Shown: positions 18,497-27,972, counted from the stretch's first letter. The stretch: DNA of 64,000 nt from Acidobacteriota bacterium (GCA_016700175.1 CP065003.1:878001-942000), one strand, 5' to 3'. Translations and numbers: made by a program. The notes: generated from the sequence alone by a model not told the origin.

Positions 18497-20155
18497 CTAA
18501 ACCAGCTTCGCAAGCCTCTCGACCTCGCTTCTCAAGTAAGGATTCGTCTGGAAGCTCGCAGTGTGCCCCTGGGCCTTAGTCGCCCTCTGGATGTGCCAGT
18601 ACGAAAGTCCCAGGCTGCCGATCGCGCGCAGGTAACGCCTGCGGTTCAGGAACTTTCCGCTCGTGATCCCGCCCAGTGGCCAGAATATGCTCTTGAAAAG
18701 CGAGGTCGCGATCTTCAGGTGCTCTTCCTCAATCAAGCCCCTTGCCACGTCGATCGCCAGCATCTCCCTCAATGTCCGGCTCTGCCGGCGCATGATGATG
18801 AGACTGAATACGACGAAGATCAGAAACACGGGGATCTCGAGCACGGTGTAACCGACAAAGAACGCGCAGTAGCCGACATTCTCTCCGCCCAGCCCGACTT
18901 CACTGCAGTATTCGACAGCGCCGGTCGCGATGAGCACGTAGAGCGTCACCAAGCTCATCCCGTTCCAAACCGCGTGAAGGAACATCGCCGCGCCCAGACC
19001 GACCAGCGGCATTACGATCCTCACGAACCAATTGTGAGATTCCCTTGAAATGCCGCACCCGATGCCGGTCATCATCGTGAACGTCACGTGGGCGAACGGG
19101 GATAGAATTCCTCGCAAAATGAAAATGAAGAACAGTCCCTCAAAGCCCTTCACGATGAGTTCGCCGCCGTAGTATGTGACGTTCTCGACCGTCGCAAAAC
19201 CCAGAGCGATCACGCCCGCAAAGACGATCCCGTCAAGAATGTCGTCGAACTTCCGCCTGAAGAACAAGAGCATCGCGAACAGACCGATGCCCTTCATCAG
19301 TTCCTCGATGAACGGAGCTGAAATGACCGCAGCCGCCAGCTCTCCGACCTGCGCGTTCATCGTCGCCCGTGCCACGACTTCCGAGAAAACATCGTTCACG
19401 ATCCCCGATGGCAGGATCGCGACCACGCCTCCCCACGCAAAACACAGGATAAGCAGCCAGAACGGCTCAGGGTCGTAACGGTCGAGCCAGAGCAAGGGAG
19501 CGAGATACAGCGCGACAGGCAGGAACGCCGTGAACGTGGCGATTACGGTCGCGACCGGCCCCAGCCCCACAACTATAAGAAGCATCAACGGCAGGGAGGC
19601 GAGCAATATCAGGATCGACATTATCGCGACCGCGACATACATCCCGGTCTGCGGCGGAGGAAGCTTTACCTCGGGAGCGCTGAGGCCGAATCCGGACATC
19701 GTCTGTCCGAAGTTCGCCGGCTCGCTTCTGATCTTCTCCTCAGTTTCAACCTCGAAGGCCGAGGCAGTGGAAGGGGCGGGGATCGGCGCCACGGATTCTT
19801 CTGTCGGAGCCGGTCCATCCGTTGCCGCTCCCTGAAACTCAGAGACCGGCTCGACGATGTCGACCCGCGCCTGGATGCCGTCGCGCCCAAACGTCAGAAC
19901 GTCCCCCTGATTCAGCCTGGATTCGGAAATGCGGTCGCCGTTCAGGAAAGTCCCGTTAGTGCTTTCATTGTCCCGCACATGGAATCCATCGTCGGTAGCG
20001 TAGATGAACGCATGCTGGGATGAGACGATGTTGTCGGCAAGAGGATCGAACTTGACGCTGCAATTGGCACTACGTCCAATAAGCAAATGTCCTGTCTCGA
20101 GTTCGAATACCTGCCCCCCGATCGAGCCGTTCAAAACGGTCAGTCGCAGTTTCAT
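18497..20155 (-). CDS. FHA domain-PrsW intramembrane protease fusion
   Basis: This 552-residue protein has an N-terminal FHA domain (1-100; GRSANCSVKF...SSQHAFI...NESTNGTFLNG), which binds phosphothreonine peptides. An acidic/Pro linker leads into a polytopic region from ~170 with about ten hydrophobic segments. The PrsW glutamic protease motifs are visible: EELMK in APFIEELMKG, and the FATVEN helix, plus a conserved His in FAHVTF. PrsW proteins cut membrane anti-sigma factors or related targets. The FHA part implies recruitment by a Ser/Thr kinase such as the one at 1-3.8 kb (inference). The C-terminus after ~480 is soluble and unassigned. Confidence 0.87.
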   Translation of the reverse strand: MKLRLTVLNGSIGGQVFELETGHLLIGRSANCSVKFDPLADNIVSSQHAFIYATDDGFHVRDNESTNGTFLNGDRISESRLNQGDVLTFGRDGIQARVDIVEPVSEFQGAATDGPAPTEESVAPIPAPSTASAFEVETEEKIRSEPANFGQTMSGFGLSAPEVKLPPPQTGMYVAVAIMSILILLASLPLMLLIVVGLGPVATVIATFTAFLPVALYLAPLLWLDRYDPEPFWLLILCFAWGGVVAILPSGIVNDVFSEVVARATMNAQVGELAAAVISAPFIEELMKGIGLFAMLLFFRRKFDDILDGIVFAGVIALGFATVENVTYYGGELIVKGFEGLFFIFILRGILSPFAHVTFTMMTGIGCGISRESHNWFVRIVMPLVGLGAAMFLHAVWNGMSLVTLYVLIATGAVEYCSEVGLGGENVGYCAFFVGYTVLEIPVFLIFVVFSLIIMRRQSRTLREMLAIDVARGLIEEEHLKIATSLFKSIFWPLGGITSGKFLNRRRYLRAIGSLGLSYWHIQRATKAQGHTASFQTNPYLRSEVERLAKLV

Positions 20156-20211
20156 ACGGGCAATTCTTCACTGCCGGTTTTCTTTGTCAAGTTCAAAGCG
20201 CTCAAACAAAC

Positions 20212-20237
20212 GAAGGCCGCCCAAAAGGACGGCCTTG
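20212..20237 (-). terminator. Intrinsic terminator between the coiled-coil gene and FHA-PrsW
   Basis: CAAGGCCGTCC-TTTT-GGGCGGCCTTC on the minus strand (10-bp stem) is followed by GTTTGTTTG. It lies downstream of the 20266-20934 gene. Confidence 0.75.
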
Positions 20238-20265
20238 TTTAAAGGTCTCATTGCCTGAGTCGTCT

Positions 20266-20934
20266 TCAGGAGGCTTTGGAGGCTTCCCTCATTACGAGAT
20301 CAAAAGTGCCCGGAGCCACCTTCCTGAACCGCCTGTTCCGGTTCAGTGATACCGCTATAGAGATCGTCGGATTGTTGCCCTTGAACTCGAACCCGCCCGA
20401 AACGAGAAGGTTATAGAGCTCATTCACGTGCAAAGGCTCGCCCGATTCCCTTAGGATAAGCGTGCAGGCCTGCGTGATTGTCCGGTCAGCGAATCGCTGG
20501 CTGATGGGCTCGATCTTCTGGGTTATCGCGGGAACGCTTCTGCCTCCTCTCGAATCGCCGGAATCGCCGTCGGGCGAGATCCTCGCGTAATCCTCGAGGA
20601 CCCTCGAATCCTTGTCGTAGGCGCCGCTTTGTTCCGATTCCCTCTGTCGGAACCTTCTCAAATCGGAAGGAAGTTCGTAATCTTCGTCGATGCGCAGGTT
20701 CGCGATCTGGCGCGGCGGCTGGTTTCCTGTGCGCATCGTCGCGAGAAGGCTGTAGATCGCCGCTTCCGTTTGTTCCGCGCTCTTCTCGTAGGCCTCGGCC
20801 TCCTGTCTGATCCTCTCCGCTTCTTCCTCAAGCTCGCGGAGCCTCACCAGGCACCTTTGCTGGGCGTTCCTTGCGCTTCGCAGGCTGTTCTCGAGGGTCG
20901 CAATTAGGCTTTCGTTGGACATCGAACCTGACAT
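20266..20934 (-). CDS. Coiled-coil protein with C-terminal winged-helix (HARE-HTH-like) domain
   Basis: This is a 222-residue soluble protein. Residues ~5-65 form a Glu/Arg-rich coiled coil, followed by a Pro/Ser-rich linker. The C-terminal ~75 residues (QACTLILRESGEPLHVNELYNLL...ISIAVSLNRNRRFRKVAPGTFDL) match the pattern of HARE-HTH/winged-helix domains, which are found in chromatin, restriction and RNA-polymerase-delta proteins and are suspected to bind DNA. Function is unknown, perhaps regulatory. The alternative ATG at 20922 cannot be excluded, as neither start has a strong Shine-Dalgarno sequence. A terminator follows. Confidence 0.7.
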   Translation of the reverse strand: MSGSMSNESLIATLENSLRSARNAQQRCLVRLRELEEEAERIRQEAEAYEKSAEQTEAAIYSLLATMRTGNQPPRQIANLRIDEDYELPSDLRRFRQRESEQSGAYDKDSRVLEDYARISPDGDSGDSRGGRSVPAITQKIEPISQRFADRTITQACTLILRESGEPLHVNELYNLLVSGGFEFKGNNPTISIAVSLNRNRRFRKVAPGTFDLVMREASKAS

Positions 20935-20966
20935 ATTAGGAAAAAGGGCGTAAAGGCAAGCGATTA

Positions 20967-21986
20967 CTAGCTTTGGCGGTTGATCATAAGCGAAGGAACC
21001 TCGCTTAAGGCTAAACCATACCTTGTTTCCGGCAGTAATTCAAGATTTTTCACGGCCTTGTGTGCGTACTCCAGGGCGGTATTCCTGGTCTTCTCCAGCG
21101 TACCCGCCTCGTCGACCATTCCCAAGAGTCGTTCGCGAACGCCTGCCCCGTATTCGCCGCCGCGCATAACATCCTCAAGCAGCCCCGCAACTGAAGGGTC
21201 TTCACTCACGAGCAGGATAAGCGGAAGGGTGAGCTTGCCTTCCAGGAGGTCTGCTCCCGATGCCTTTCCGAGCACCTCCTTGTCGGCCGTGAAATCGAGT
21301 ACGTCGTCGGCAAGCTGGAACGCCATCCCCAGGTTCATTCCGTACTCTTTAAGTTCCGCGCGGATCTCAGGTTCTGCGTCCGCAAGGATCGCCCCGATCT
21401 CGCAGCAGGCGCTGAAAAGGAAGGCGGTCTTGCGGCGGAGTATGTTGAAATAGTCTTCGACCGATATGTCCGTCCGCCCGAGCATCGTCAGCTGGATCAG
21501 CTCGCCTTCTGTCATCCGCCTCGTCAGTTCGATAAGGATGTCGAGGATCTCAAGGCTCCGTTCCTCAAGCGCCGTTTCGAACGCCGACATATACAGCCAG
21601 TCGCCCATTAGCACGGCAGCCTGATTTCCGAACTTCGCATTCACGGTGACGGTGTTTCGGCGGGTGGCGGCGTTGTCTATGATGTCGTCGTGCACGAGCG
21701 TCGCGGTGTGGATCATCTCCATCACCGTCGCGAGCTTAATCACCGATTCGGATCCGCTCTCGTCACCCGCAGCGCGGTTCGCGAGGATCAGCAGTGCGGG
21801 GCGGACGCGCTTTCCGCCGGATGCGCGAAGATATTCGCCGAGATACGAGATCACCTGAACGTTCGAGCTAGCCTGACGAGCGAACTCTTCCTCGACAAGT
21901 TCCATCTCGCTCCGGATCAGGCGGAGGATGTTCGCCATACCGGCGGTCGTCTTTGTCTCCGCGAAGTTCGCGCTGAAGATCTGCAT
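20967..21986 (-). CDS. Trans-polyprenyl diphosphate synthase (long-chain)
   Basis: This 339-residue isoprenyl synthase has the first Asp-rich motif HDDIIDNAATRR and the second QLADDVLD, plus GGKRVRPALLIL for diphosphate binding. The residues before the first Asp motif (IHTATLV) are small, suggesting a long product, as in octaprenyl/heptaprenyl synthases that make the side chain of menaquinone or ubiquinone. It starts six bases after the yajQ stop, so the two form an operon. Product length is an inference. Confidence 0.9.
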   Translation of the reverse strand: MQIFSANFAETKTTAGMANILRLIRSEMELVEEEFARQASSNVQVISYLGEYLRASGGKRVRPALLILANRAAGDESGSESVIKLATVMEMIHTATLVHDDIIDNAATRRNTVTVNAKFGNQAAVLMGDWLYMSAFETALEERSLEILDILIELTRRMTEGELIQLTMLGRTDISVEDYFNILRRKTAFLFSACCEIGAILADAEPEIRAELKEYGMNLGMAFQLADDVLDFTADKEVLGKASGADLLEGKLTLPLILLVSEDPSVAGLLEDVMRGGEYGAGVRERLLGMVDEAGTLEKTRNTALEYAHKAVKNLELLPETRYGLALSEVPSLMINRQS

Positions 21987-21992
21987 CGCTTC

Positions 21993-22484
21993 CTAACGGT
22001 AGTTGTCGAACTGCATATCGATCCCGAAATCTTTCTTCTTTAGCTCGGAAATGATCTCCTGCAGGTCGTCACGGCTTTTGCCGGAAATCCTGACCGAATC
22101 ACCCTGGATCGCAGCCTGGACCTTCTTCTTCATACCCTTGATGAACTTCACGATCTCCTTAGCCTCATCTGTCGGGATCCCCTGCTGGATCTGCACTATC
22201 TGACGGATGGTGCCTCCGGCAGCGGGTTCTTTCGGTCCGTAGTGAAGCGCCTGAAGCGAGACGCCGCGTTTCACGAGCTTCGACTGGAGCACGTCGTTCA
22301 GGTTGCGAAGCCGCGTGTCGTCCTCGGCGGAGATTATCAGCTCGCCGTTGTGCAGACTCACTAGTGCCTTGCTGCCTTTGAAGTCGAACCTCTGGCTGAG
22401 CTCCTTGCGGGTCTGGTTAATCGCGTTCTGGACCTCCGCGAGGTTCGTCTTCGAGACAATATCGAATGAATTCTCTTTCGCCAT
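21993..22484 (-). CDS. yajQ: YajQ family nucleotide (c-di-GMP)-binding protein
   Basis: This 163-residue protein is full length for the family, with two ferredoxin-like domains. Signature blocks are SFDIVSKTNLAEVQNAINQ at the start, RFDFKGSK, and FGIDMQFDNYR at the C-terminus. Homologues bind nucleotides, and in Xanthomonas a member binds cyclic di-GMP and acts with a LysR regulator; its role here is not known. It lies six bases upstream of the polyprenyl synthase gene on the same strand. Confidence 0.93.
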   Translation of the reverse strand: MAKENSFDIVSKTNLAEVQNAINQTRKELSQRFDFKGSKALVSLHNGELIISAEDDTRLRNLNDVLQSKLVKRGVSLQALHYGPKEPAAGGTIRQIVQIQQGIPTDEAKEIVKFIKGMKKKVQAAIQGDSVRISGKSRDDLQEIISELKKKDFGIDMQFDNYR

Positions 22485-22638
22485 AGCCTAACGATATTAT
22501 TTGTTTTACAGAAAAGGCTCAAACAGGGATGAAAGAGGTTCAATGAGATACGAGAACTGCGACAGGCCCGCCAGTTCCGGACGCCTATTCTCTTCCTTTC
22601 TTCAATCCGTGTTCATACGTGTCCCGTTCCTTCTCTAA

Positions 22639-23430
22639 TCAGATCTCCACGCCAAAGAAACCGCAGAAGTTCTGTGTAGTTCGCTCCGCAAGGATATCCG
22701 GACTTTCCCCGTAGAAATCAGCGAGAAACCTCGCCGTATCGGCGACGAAGCAGGGCTCGTTCCGCTTTCCCCTGTGCGGCACAGGCGTCAGATACGGGCA
22801 GTCGGTCTCGACAAGAAGACTTTCCCGGGGAACGACGCGGGCGGCGTCTCTCAGATCGCCGGCGTTCTTGAAGGTCACGTTACCGGCAAACGATATAAGA
22901 AAGCCTAGAGGCATCAGCGCCTCGGCCATTTCGGCCGTGCCGCCGAAACAGTGCATTATTCCCCCGCGAAAATCCTCGTACGAGCACTCTTCCGTAAGTA
23001 TCGCGACCGTGTCCTCATTCGCGTCGCGGCTGTGGATGATTATCGGCAGTTCCTCTTCGCGTGCGGCGCGTATCTGCCTGCGGAACGCGTCTCGTTGTAC
23101 GTCTCTCGGCGAGTGATCGTAGTAATAATCCAGGCCGATCTCGCCCCAGGCGATCATCTTCGCAGATGATCGGATAACCTTCCGAATCCTTTCCTCGACC
23201 TCTTCCGAATACTCGGAAGCATCGTGCGGATGGATCCCCGCAGATCCGTAAACGCAATCGTACGCTTCAGTTAAAGCCCGCGTCTTCTCGAACGAGTCTT
23301 CGGAAGGGCTCCCCGTTCCGACGTTGAGCATCGCCTTCACGCCGGCTTCCAGGGCTCGGCGTACCACCTCGTCGCGGTCTTCGTCGAAGCGGGGACCGTC
23401 GATGTGGCAATGCGAATCGATTAGTCTCAT
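22639..23430 (-). CDS. TatD-family metal-dependent hydrolase/DNase
   Basis: This 263-residue TIM-barrel hydrolase has DSHCHID (metal His pair) at the N-terminus, AGIHPHDA, GEIGLDYYYDHSP with the metal Glu, PIIIHSRDA, IMHCFGG and VETDCPYLTPVPHRGKRNEP with the metal Asp. TatD enzymes act as 3'-5' exonucleases in DNA repair or quality control. It follows metG by only six bases, an arrangement common across bacteria. Confidence 0.93.
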   Translation of the reverse strand: MRLIDSHCHIDGPRFDEDRDEVVRRALEAGVKAMLNVGTGSPSEDSFEKTRALTEAYDCVYGSAGIHPHDASEYSEEVEERIRKVIRSSAKMIAWGEIGLDYYYDHSPRDVQRDAFRRQIRAAREEELPIIIHSRDANEDTVAILTEECSYEDFRGGIMHCFGGTAEMAEALMPLGFLISFAGNVTFKNAGDLRDAARVVPRESLLVETDCPYLTPVPHRGKRNEPCFVADTARFLADFYGESPDILAERTTQNFCGFFGVEI

Positions 23431-23436
23431 CGGGAG

Positions 23437-25470
23437 CTATTTGAGGCGTGTTCCGTTCGGAACGTCTTCTTTGAAAGTTGCGAGCACGGGCCGCCCTTCT
23501 TCGCCGACCGACGCCGCAAGGACCATCCCCTGCGATTCGAGACCGAAGAGCTTCCTTGGCTTCAGGTTCGAGACGATAGCGACCTTGGTCCCCACAAGCG
23601 GCGCGGGCTCATAGTGCTGGGCAATTCCGGCTAGGATCTGTCTCGGCTCTTCCTCACCGAGGTCGATCCGGAACTTCAGAAGCTTGTCCGAACCTTCGAT
23701 ACGGTCCGCTTCGAGGATCTCTCCCACCCGCAGTTCGACCCTGAAAAAGTCGTCGATCGTGATGAAGCCGTCCTTTTCTTCCTGCTTTTCTTCTTCTTTC
23801 TGCGGCGCTTCTTTCGCCGCTTCTATTTCAGTCATGATCTTTTCCTTGTCCAGCATAGGGAATACCGGATCGCTTTCGCCGACCTCGTGACCGGCTTCGA
23901 TGCCGCCCCATTTCAGCGCGCCCGGATCTTCGTGCCCGATATCGCCGCCGATCCCGATCTGCTCCCAGATCTTTCCCGTCGCTTCCGGCATCACGGGGTG
24001 GAGAATGACGCACAGCCATCTCAAAGATTCCAGCGAGCGGTAGAGGACCGCGTTCAAAGTCTCTTCCTGATCGTCGTCCTTCACGAGCTTCCAGGGAGCG
24101 GTATGAGTGATCATCTTGTCGACGAACGCGATGATCTTCCAGGCCGATTCAAGCGCGATCGAAAAATCGAATTCGTCGAACCTGCGCAGGTACTCGTCCC
24201 GCGCGAGCTCGATAACCGAAACGAGCTCTTCCGCGTCCGGACTTAGCCCGGCGCGCTTTGCGTAGATGTAGTTCTCCTCTCTTATCAGACCCGACGGCGC
24301 TTTCCCTTCTCGGTATTTGTGGATCATCGAGAGCGTTCGGGCGCAGAGATTCCCAAGCCCTTTCGCGAGATCTGCGTTCGAACGGTCGGCGAGGCTTTCA
24401 TAGCTGAACTTCGAATCCTGCCCGAAGACCATCTCGCGGAGAAGAAAGTACCTTACGCCGTCAACATAAAAGTGCTTCTTCAGCACTTCCGGCTCGATCA
24501 CGTTGCCGAGTGTCTTGCCCATTTTGCGGCCGTCGGCATCGAGCCACATACCGTGCGCATAAACGGTCTTCGGCAGCTCGAGACCGGCAGCAAGGAGGAA
24601 CGAGAACCAATAGACGGTGTGAAACCGGAGGATATCCTTTCCTATGAAATGATGTGCGTTCGACCAGTATTTCTCGAAGTTCCCGGCCCGTTTGTCGTCT
24701 CCGTAACCGATCGCGGTTATGTAGTTCGAGAGCGCGTCCATCCAGACGTACATCACGTGGCTGTCATCGCCCGGTACGGGCACTCCCCACGACACGGACC
24801 TCTTTTCGCGGCTGATCGAAAGGTCCTGCAGGCCGGACCTGATGAAGGAGACGATCTCGTTTCGCCTAGCTTCCGGACGTATAAGACCGGGCTCCGCTTC
24901 GATCGCCTCAAGAAGCGCCTCGTCATAATCCGAAAGGCGAAAGAAATAGCTCTCTTCCTCAACGCGGTCCAGCGGCTTCTCGTGGATCAGGCACCTGGGC
25001 GCATCTTCGCCCTCTACGGTCTCGTACTCCGATTCCGTCTTGAACTCCGCGCACGCCGCGCAGAACCAGGCCTCATAAAACCCCTTGTAGATCGTCGGGT
25101 TCCCTTTCGGGGTCTCGTTCGAAGCGATCCTCGACCAGAATTCCTGCACGGCTGAGTAGTGGAACTCGCTGGTCGTCCGCATGAAGATGTCGTATCCGCC
25201 GTGCTCCGGATCGAGCCTGAAATCAGAAAAAAGCTCCTTGAGTTCTCCCGCAATGAAATCGACCTGTTCTTTCGGAGTGCGTCCGTTCGCCTCGGCCGCT
25301 CGCTGGATGTTGATCCCGTGCTCGTCCGTCCCGGTAAGGAAATACGTGTCGTACCCCCTCTGGCGCTTGTACCTGCGCACGACGTCCGCCACCGTGGTCG
25401 TGTACAGGTGACCGAGGTGCGGAAGCGAGTTCGCGTAGTAGATCGGGGTGGTGATGTAGAAGGGGTTCAT
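23437..25470 (-). CDS. metG: Methionyl-tRNA synthetase with C-terminal tRNA-binding domain
   Basis: This 677-residue class I synthetase has the HIGH-type motif HLGH at residues 18-21 (NSLPHLGHLYTTTVADVV), GTDEHGINIQ, and a KMSKS-loop variant in DGRKMGKTLGN. A Lys/Glu-rich linker (~545-570) joins the body to an EMAP/Trbp111-type domain (ITIDDFFRVELRVGEI...LFGLESQGMVLAA) that helps hold tRNA. It charges tRNA-Met for initiation and elongation. tatD follows at six bases. A repeat with a GTAGGGGCGGGACC hairpin sits just upstream of the start. Confidence 0.95.
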   Translation of the reverse strand: MNPFYITTPIYYANSLPHLGHLYTTTVADVVRRYKRQRGYDTYFLTGTDEHGINIQRAAEANGRTPKEQVDFIAGELKELFSDFRLDPEHGGYDIFMRTTSEFHYSAVQEFWSRIASNETPKGNPTIYKGFYEAWFCAACAEFKTESEYETVEGEDAPRCLIHEKPLDRVEEESYFFRLSDYDEALLEAIEAEPGLIRPEARRNEIVSFIRSGLQDLSISREKRSVSWGVPVPGDDSHVMYVWMDALSNYITAIGYGDDKRAGNFEKYWSNAHHFIGKDILRFHTVYWFSFLLAAGLELPKTVYAHGMWLDADGRKMGKTLGNVIEPEVLKKHFYVDGVRYFLLREMVFGQDSKFSYESLADRSNADLAKGLGNLCARTLSMIHKYREGKAPSGLIREENYIYAKRAGLSPDAEELVSVIELARDEYLRRFDEFDFSIALESAWKIIAFVDKMITHTAPWKLVKDDDQEETLNAVLYRSLESLRWLCVILHPVMPEATGKIWEQIGIGGDIGHEDPGALKWGGIEAGHEVGESDPVFPMLDKEKIMTEIEAAKEAPQKEEEKQEEKDGFITIDDFFRVELRVGEILEADRIEGSDKLLKFRIDLGEEEPRQILAGIAQHYEPAPLVGTKVAIVSNLKPRKLFGLESQGMVLAASVGEEGRPVLATFKEDVPNGTRLK

Positions 25471-25473
25471 AGT

Positions 25474-25556
25474 GTAGGGGCGGGACCTGTGCCCGCCCTT
25501 GCGTTCGCTGTTTCTTCTCGACGATTGGTATCTACGCCCTCCCTGACGGTCGGGCT
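25474..25556. repeat. Two dispersed repeats between metG and the M28 peptidase gene
   Basis: A GTAGGGGCGGGACC...CCCGCCC hairpin occupies 25474-25498, and a GCCCTCCCTGACGGTCGGGC core of the minisatellite family occupies 25536-25556. The M28 stop codon just beyond lies in a GCTCACTG context like the heptamer arrays. Confidence 0.75.
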
Positions 25557-25574
25557 AATGACACTGCGGTTCGC

Positions 25575-27239
25575 TCACTGACGATCCGGCTGCGCCTTCG
25601 CGAATTCGTCCTTCTTGTTGTACTTCGGCAACTTCCCTCGGTCCGATATCCTCAGCGCGATGTCCAGTGTCACGTCCAGCATCTGGACCATTCCGTCGAA
25701 GGTCCAGTCCTCGCGGAACTCGTCCGAAGGCTGGTGGTAATGTTTCGAATTGTACTCGGCGAAGAACTGCTCGCTCCATCCGGCAGGCCTTCCTGCGTAG
25801 TCAGCTCCGGAACGTATGCTGAGCGCGGGCACTCCCGCTTTCGCGAACGGAAAATGGTCCGAACGGAAGAAATACCCCTGCTCCGGGCGATTGTCGGGCA
25901 GGAATCTCATATCGCGGTCCTTCAGTGCATCGTTGACGATGTCCTCCAGGTCTTCGGACCTTTCGGCACCAAGCGCGCCGTAGTCGTGCGTTATCCCGTA
26001 GAAGTTACCGCCGTCGATATTAATGTTCGCGGCGGTTTTCGTCAGAGGATAGACGGGGTTCCTGGCATACCATTCGGCACCCAAAAGGCCCTGCTCTTCG
26101 GCAGTCGTGAACAAAAACACCTGCGAACGCTTCGGCTGGTCGTCGCGGCGAAGCTTCGTGATCGACTCCGCAAGCGCGAGCGTCTGCGCAACTCCCGAGG
26201 AATTATCAAGCGCTCCGTTGTAGATCCGGTCGCCGTCCGCGTTCGGCTTGCCGACGCCAAGGTGATCCCAGTGCGACGTATAGATCACGTACTCATTCTT
26301 CAGTCGGTCGTCTCTTCCTTCCCAAAAACCTATGACGTTGTTGGATTCGACCCTCTGGAGCTCGTAGTTCTGCCGAAGCTGGACCGTGAGGCCGGTCTTG
26401 ACCGGTCTAAAATCATCGTCCGCCGCATCCTCCATCAGTTCATTCAGATTCAGCCCCGCCTGGGAGAAGATCCTGCGCGCGGTCTGTTCGCTGACCCAGG
26501 ATTTCATGTCAAGGTAAGGAGTATTCTCACCCCGGCCGCGCTCTACCTCGAACCGCCAGCCGCCGCCCATCGACGTCTCGACGACGTTCCAGCCGTAGCC
26601 CGCTGATGCGTCCGTATGTATCAGGATCACGCCCGCTGCGCCTCTTCTTGCCGCTTCTTCGTACTTGTAAGTCCATCGGCCGTAATAGGTGAGCGCTTTT
26701 CCGCCGAAACGTTCAGGGTCTCTGCGCGTCGGGGGCGGATCGTTCACCAGCATCACGAGTATCTTCCCCTCGTAATCGCCCCGGCCGCCCTTGTAGTCGT
26801 TCCAGTCCTGCTCCGGCGCGTCGATCCCGTATCCCACGAAGACAAGCTCGGCATTGACGTTCACGTTCCGCCTCTGCGCGCCCGTGGTCACGACGTAATC
26901 CCTTCCGAAATCGTAATCGAACGAGGCGTTGCGGTTGGAGACCCGAAGCTTCGCTTCGCTATCGGCCTTCACCGCTACCAGCGAGACGGGCTGGAAGTAA
27001 CTGCCCTCGTTGCCGGGCTTGATCCCGAGGCTCTTCAGCTTGTACGCGATGAACTTCGCGGCCAGCTCGCCTCCACGGCTTCCCGGCGCGCGGCCTTCGA
27101 AACCGTCATCGGAGAGGAATCTGACCGTATCCTTTAACTGCTCTTCGCTGAAGAGTGAAGCGTACTTCCCTGCTTTCTGGGCGAACAATGCGGGGGACAT
27201 CAGGAGGACCGTCAAAACCGCAAGCAATAGATTTCTCAT
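25575..27239 (-). CDS. M28-family zinc aminopeptidase with PA domain (exported)
   Basis: This 554-residue protein has a signal peptide (MRNLLLAVLTVLLMSPALFA). A protease-associated insert lies at ~125-265, and a peptidase domain follows with all five zinc ligands recognisable: His in TSHWDHLG, Asp in YNGALDNSSG, the Glu pair in TTAEEQGLLG, Asp in NINIDGGN, and His in RSDHFPFAKAG. It should remove N-terminal residues from peptides outside the cytoplasm. It begins just upstream of metG on the same strand but is separated by repeats, so is likely transcribed independently. Confidence 0.92.
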   Translation of the reverse strand: MRNLLLAVLTVLLMSPALFAQKAGKYASLFSEEQLKDTVRFLSDDGFEGRAPGSRGGELAAKFIAYKLKSLGIKPGNEGSYFQPVSLVAVKADSEAKLRVSNRNASFDYDFGRDYVVTTGAQRRNVNVNAELVFVGYGIDAPEQDWNDYKGGRGDYEGKILVMLVNDPPPTRRDPERFGGKALTYYGRWTYKYEEAARRGAAGVILIHTDASAGYGWNVVETSMGGGWRFEVERGRGENTPYLDMKSWVSEQTARRIFSQAGLNLNELMEDAADDDFRPVKTGLTVQLRQNYELQRVESNNVIGFWEGRDDRLKNEYVIYTSHWDHLGVGKPNADGDRIYNGALDNSSGVAQTLALAESITKLRRDDQPKRSQVFLFTTAEEQGLLGAEWYARNPVYPLTKTAANINIDGGNFYGITHDYGALGAERSEDLEDIVNDALKDRDMRFLPDNRPEQGYFFRSDHFPFAKAGVPALSIRSGADYAGRPAGWSEQFFAEYNSKHYHQPSDEFREDWTFDGMVQMLDVTLDIALRISDRGKLPKYNKKDEFAKAQPDRQ

Positions 27240-27379
27240 GATTTATAAGTCTCGCAATAATGAACTTCGATAAGTTGTTTTCGCTCCGCTCACTGCCCGC
27301 GGGACTCGGGCGTTCCGCCTGCTCGCGGTTCGAACCGACAGGCTGAAGCCTATCGTACGTCGGGCGCTCCGGTTCCCCG

Positions 27380-27949
27380 CTAACCCGTTATCAGGCTCAT
27401 CGCCTCGGCGCGCGTCCTCGGATCCCGCCGGAATCCGCCGAGGACCGCCGAGGTCACGGTCTTGGCACCGGGTTTCTTCACACCGCGAAGCGTCATACAC
27501 GTGTGCTCGGCCTCGATGACCACCATCACGCCGAGCGGTTTTAGTCCCTCGAACAGCGTATCTGCAATTTGCTTAGTAAGCCTCTCCTGAACCTGAAGTC
27601 TTCGCGCGAAGATCTCGGCGATCCTTGCGAGCTTCGAAAGCCCCACGATTCGCCCTTCCTTCGGAATATAGGCGATGTGGCAAACGCCCACGAACGGCGC
27701 GAGATGATGCTCGCAGACCGAGGCGATCGAGATGTCCTTGACGATCACCATCTCGTCGTGCGAATCGCCCGGCAGCGGAACGACCTCAGCCTTCGGGTCC
27801 TGGCGCATTCCTTCGGTGAGCTCGGCGTAGAAGTTTGCGACCCTCTCCGGAGTGCGGCGCAGGCCGTCCCTGTCCGGGTCCTCGCCGATCCCTTCGAGAA
27901 TCAGGCGCACTCCGCTCGCGATCTTTTCCTGATCAAATTCCTTGTCCAT
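27380..27949 (-). CDS. folE: GTP cyclohydrolase I
   Basis: This 189-residue enzyme opens GTP to 7,8-dihydroneopterin triphosphate, the first step to tetrahydrofolate (and to queuosine or biopterin in some organisms). Zinc ligands are visible in VCEHHLAPF (Cys, His) and HTCMTLRG (Cys); substrate-binding blocks GLSKLARI, RLQVQERLTKQIA and the C-terminal TSAVLGGFR are intact. It follows the TrpF-like gene by 23 bases on the same strand, so may be co-transcribed with it and larC. Confidence 0.95.
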   Translation of the reverse strand: MDKEFDQEKIASGVRLILEGIGEDPDRDGLRRTPERVANFYAELTEGMRQDPKAEVVPLPGDSHDEMVIVKDISIASVCEHHLAPFVGVCHIAYIPKEGRIVGLSKLARIAEIFARRLQVQERLTKQIADTLFEGLKPLGVMVVIEAEHTCMTLRGVKKPGAKTVTSAVLGGFRRDPRTRAEAMSLITG

Positions 27950-27972
27950 CGAATGTCCGTAGAAACGTAAGG

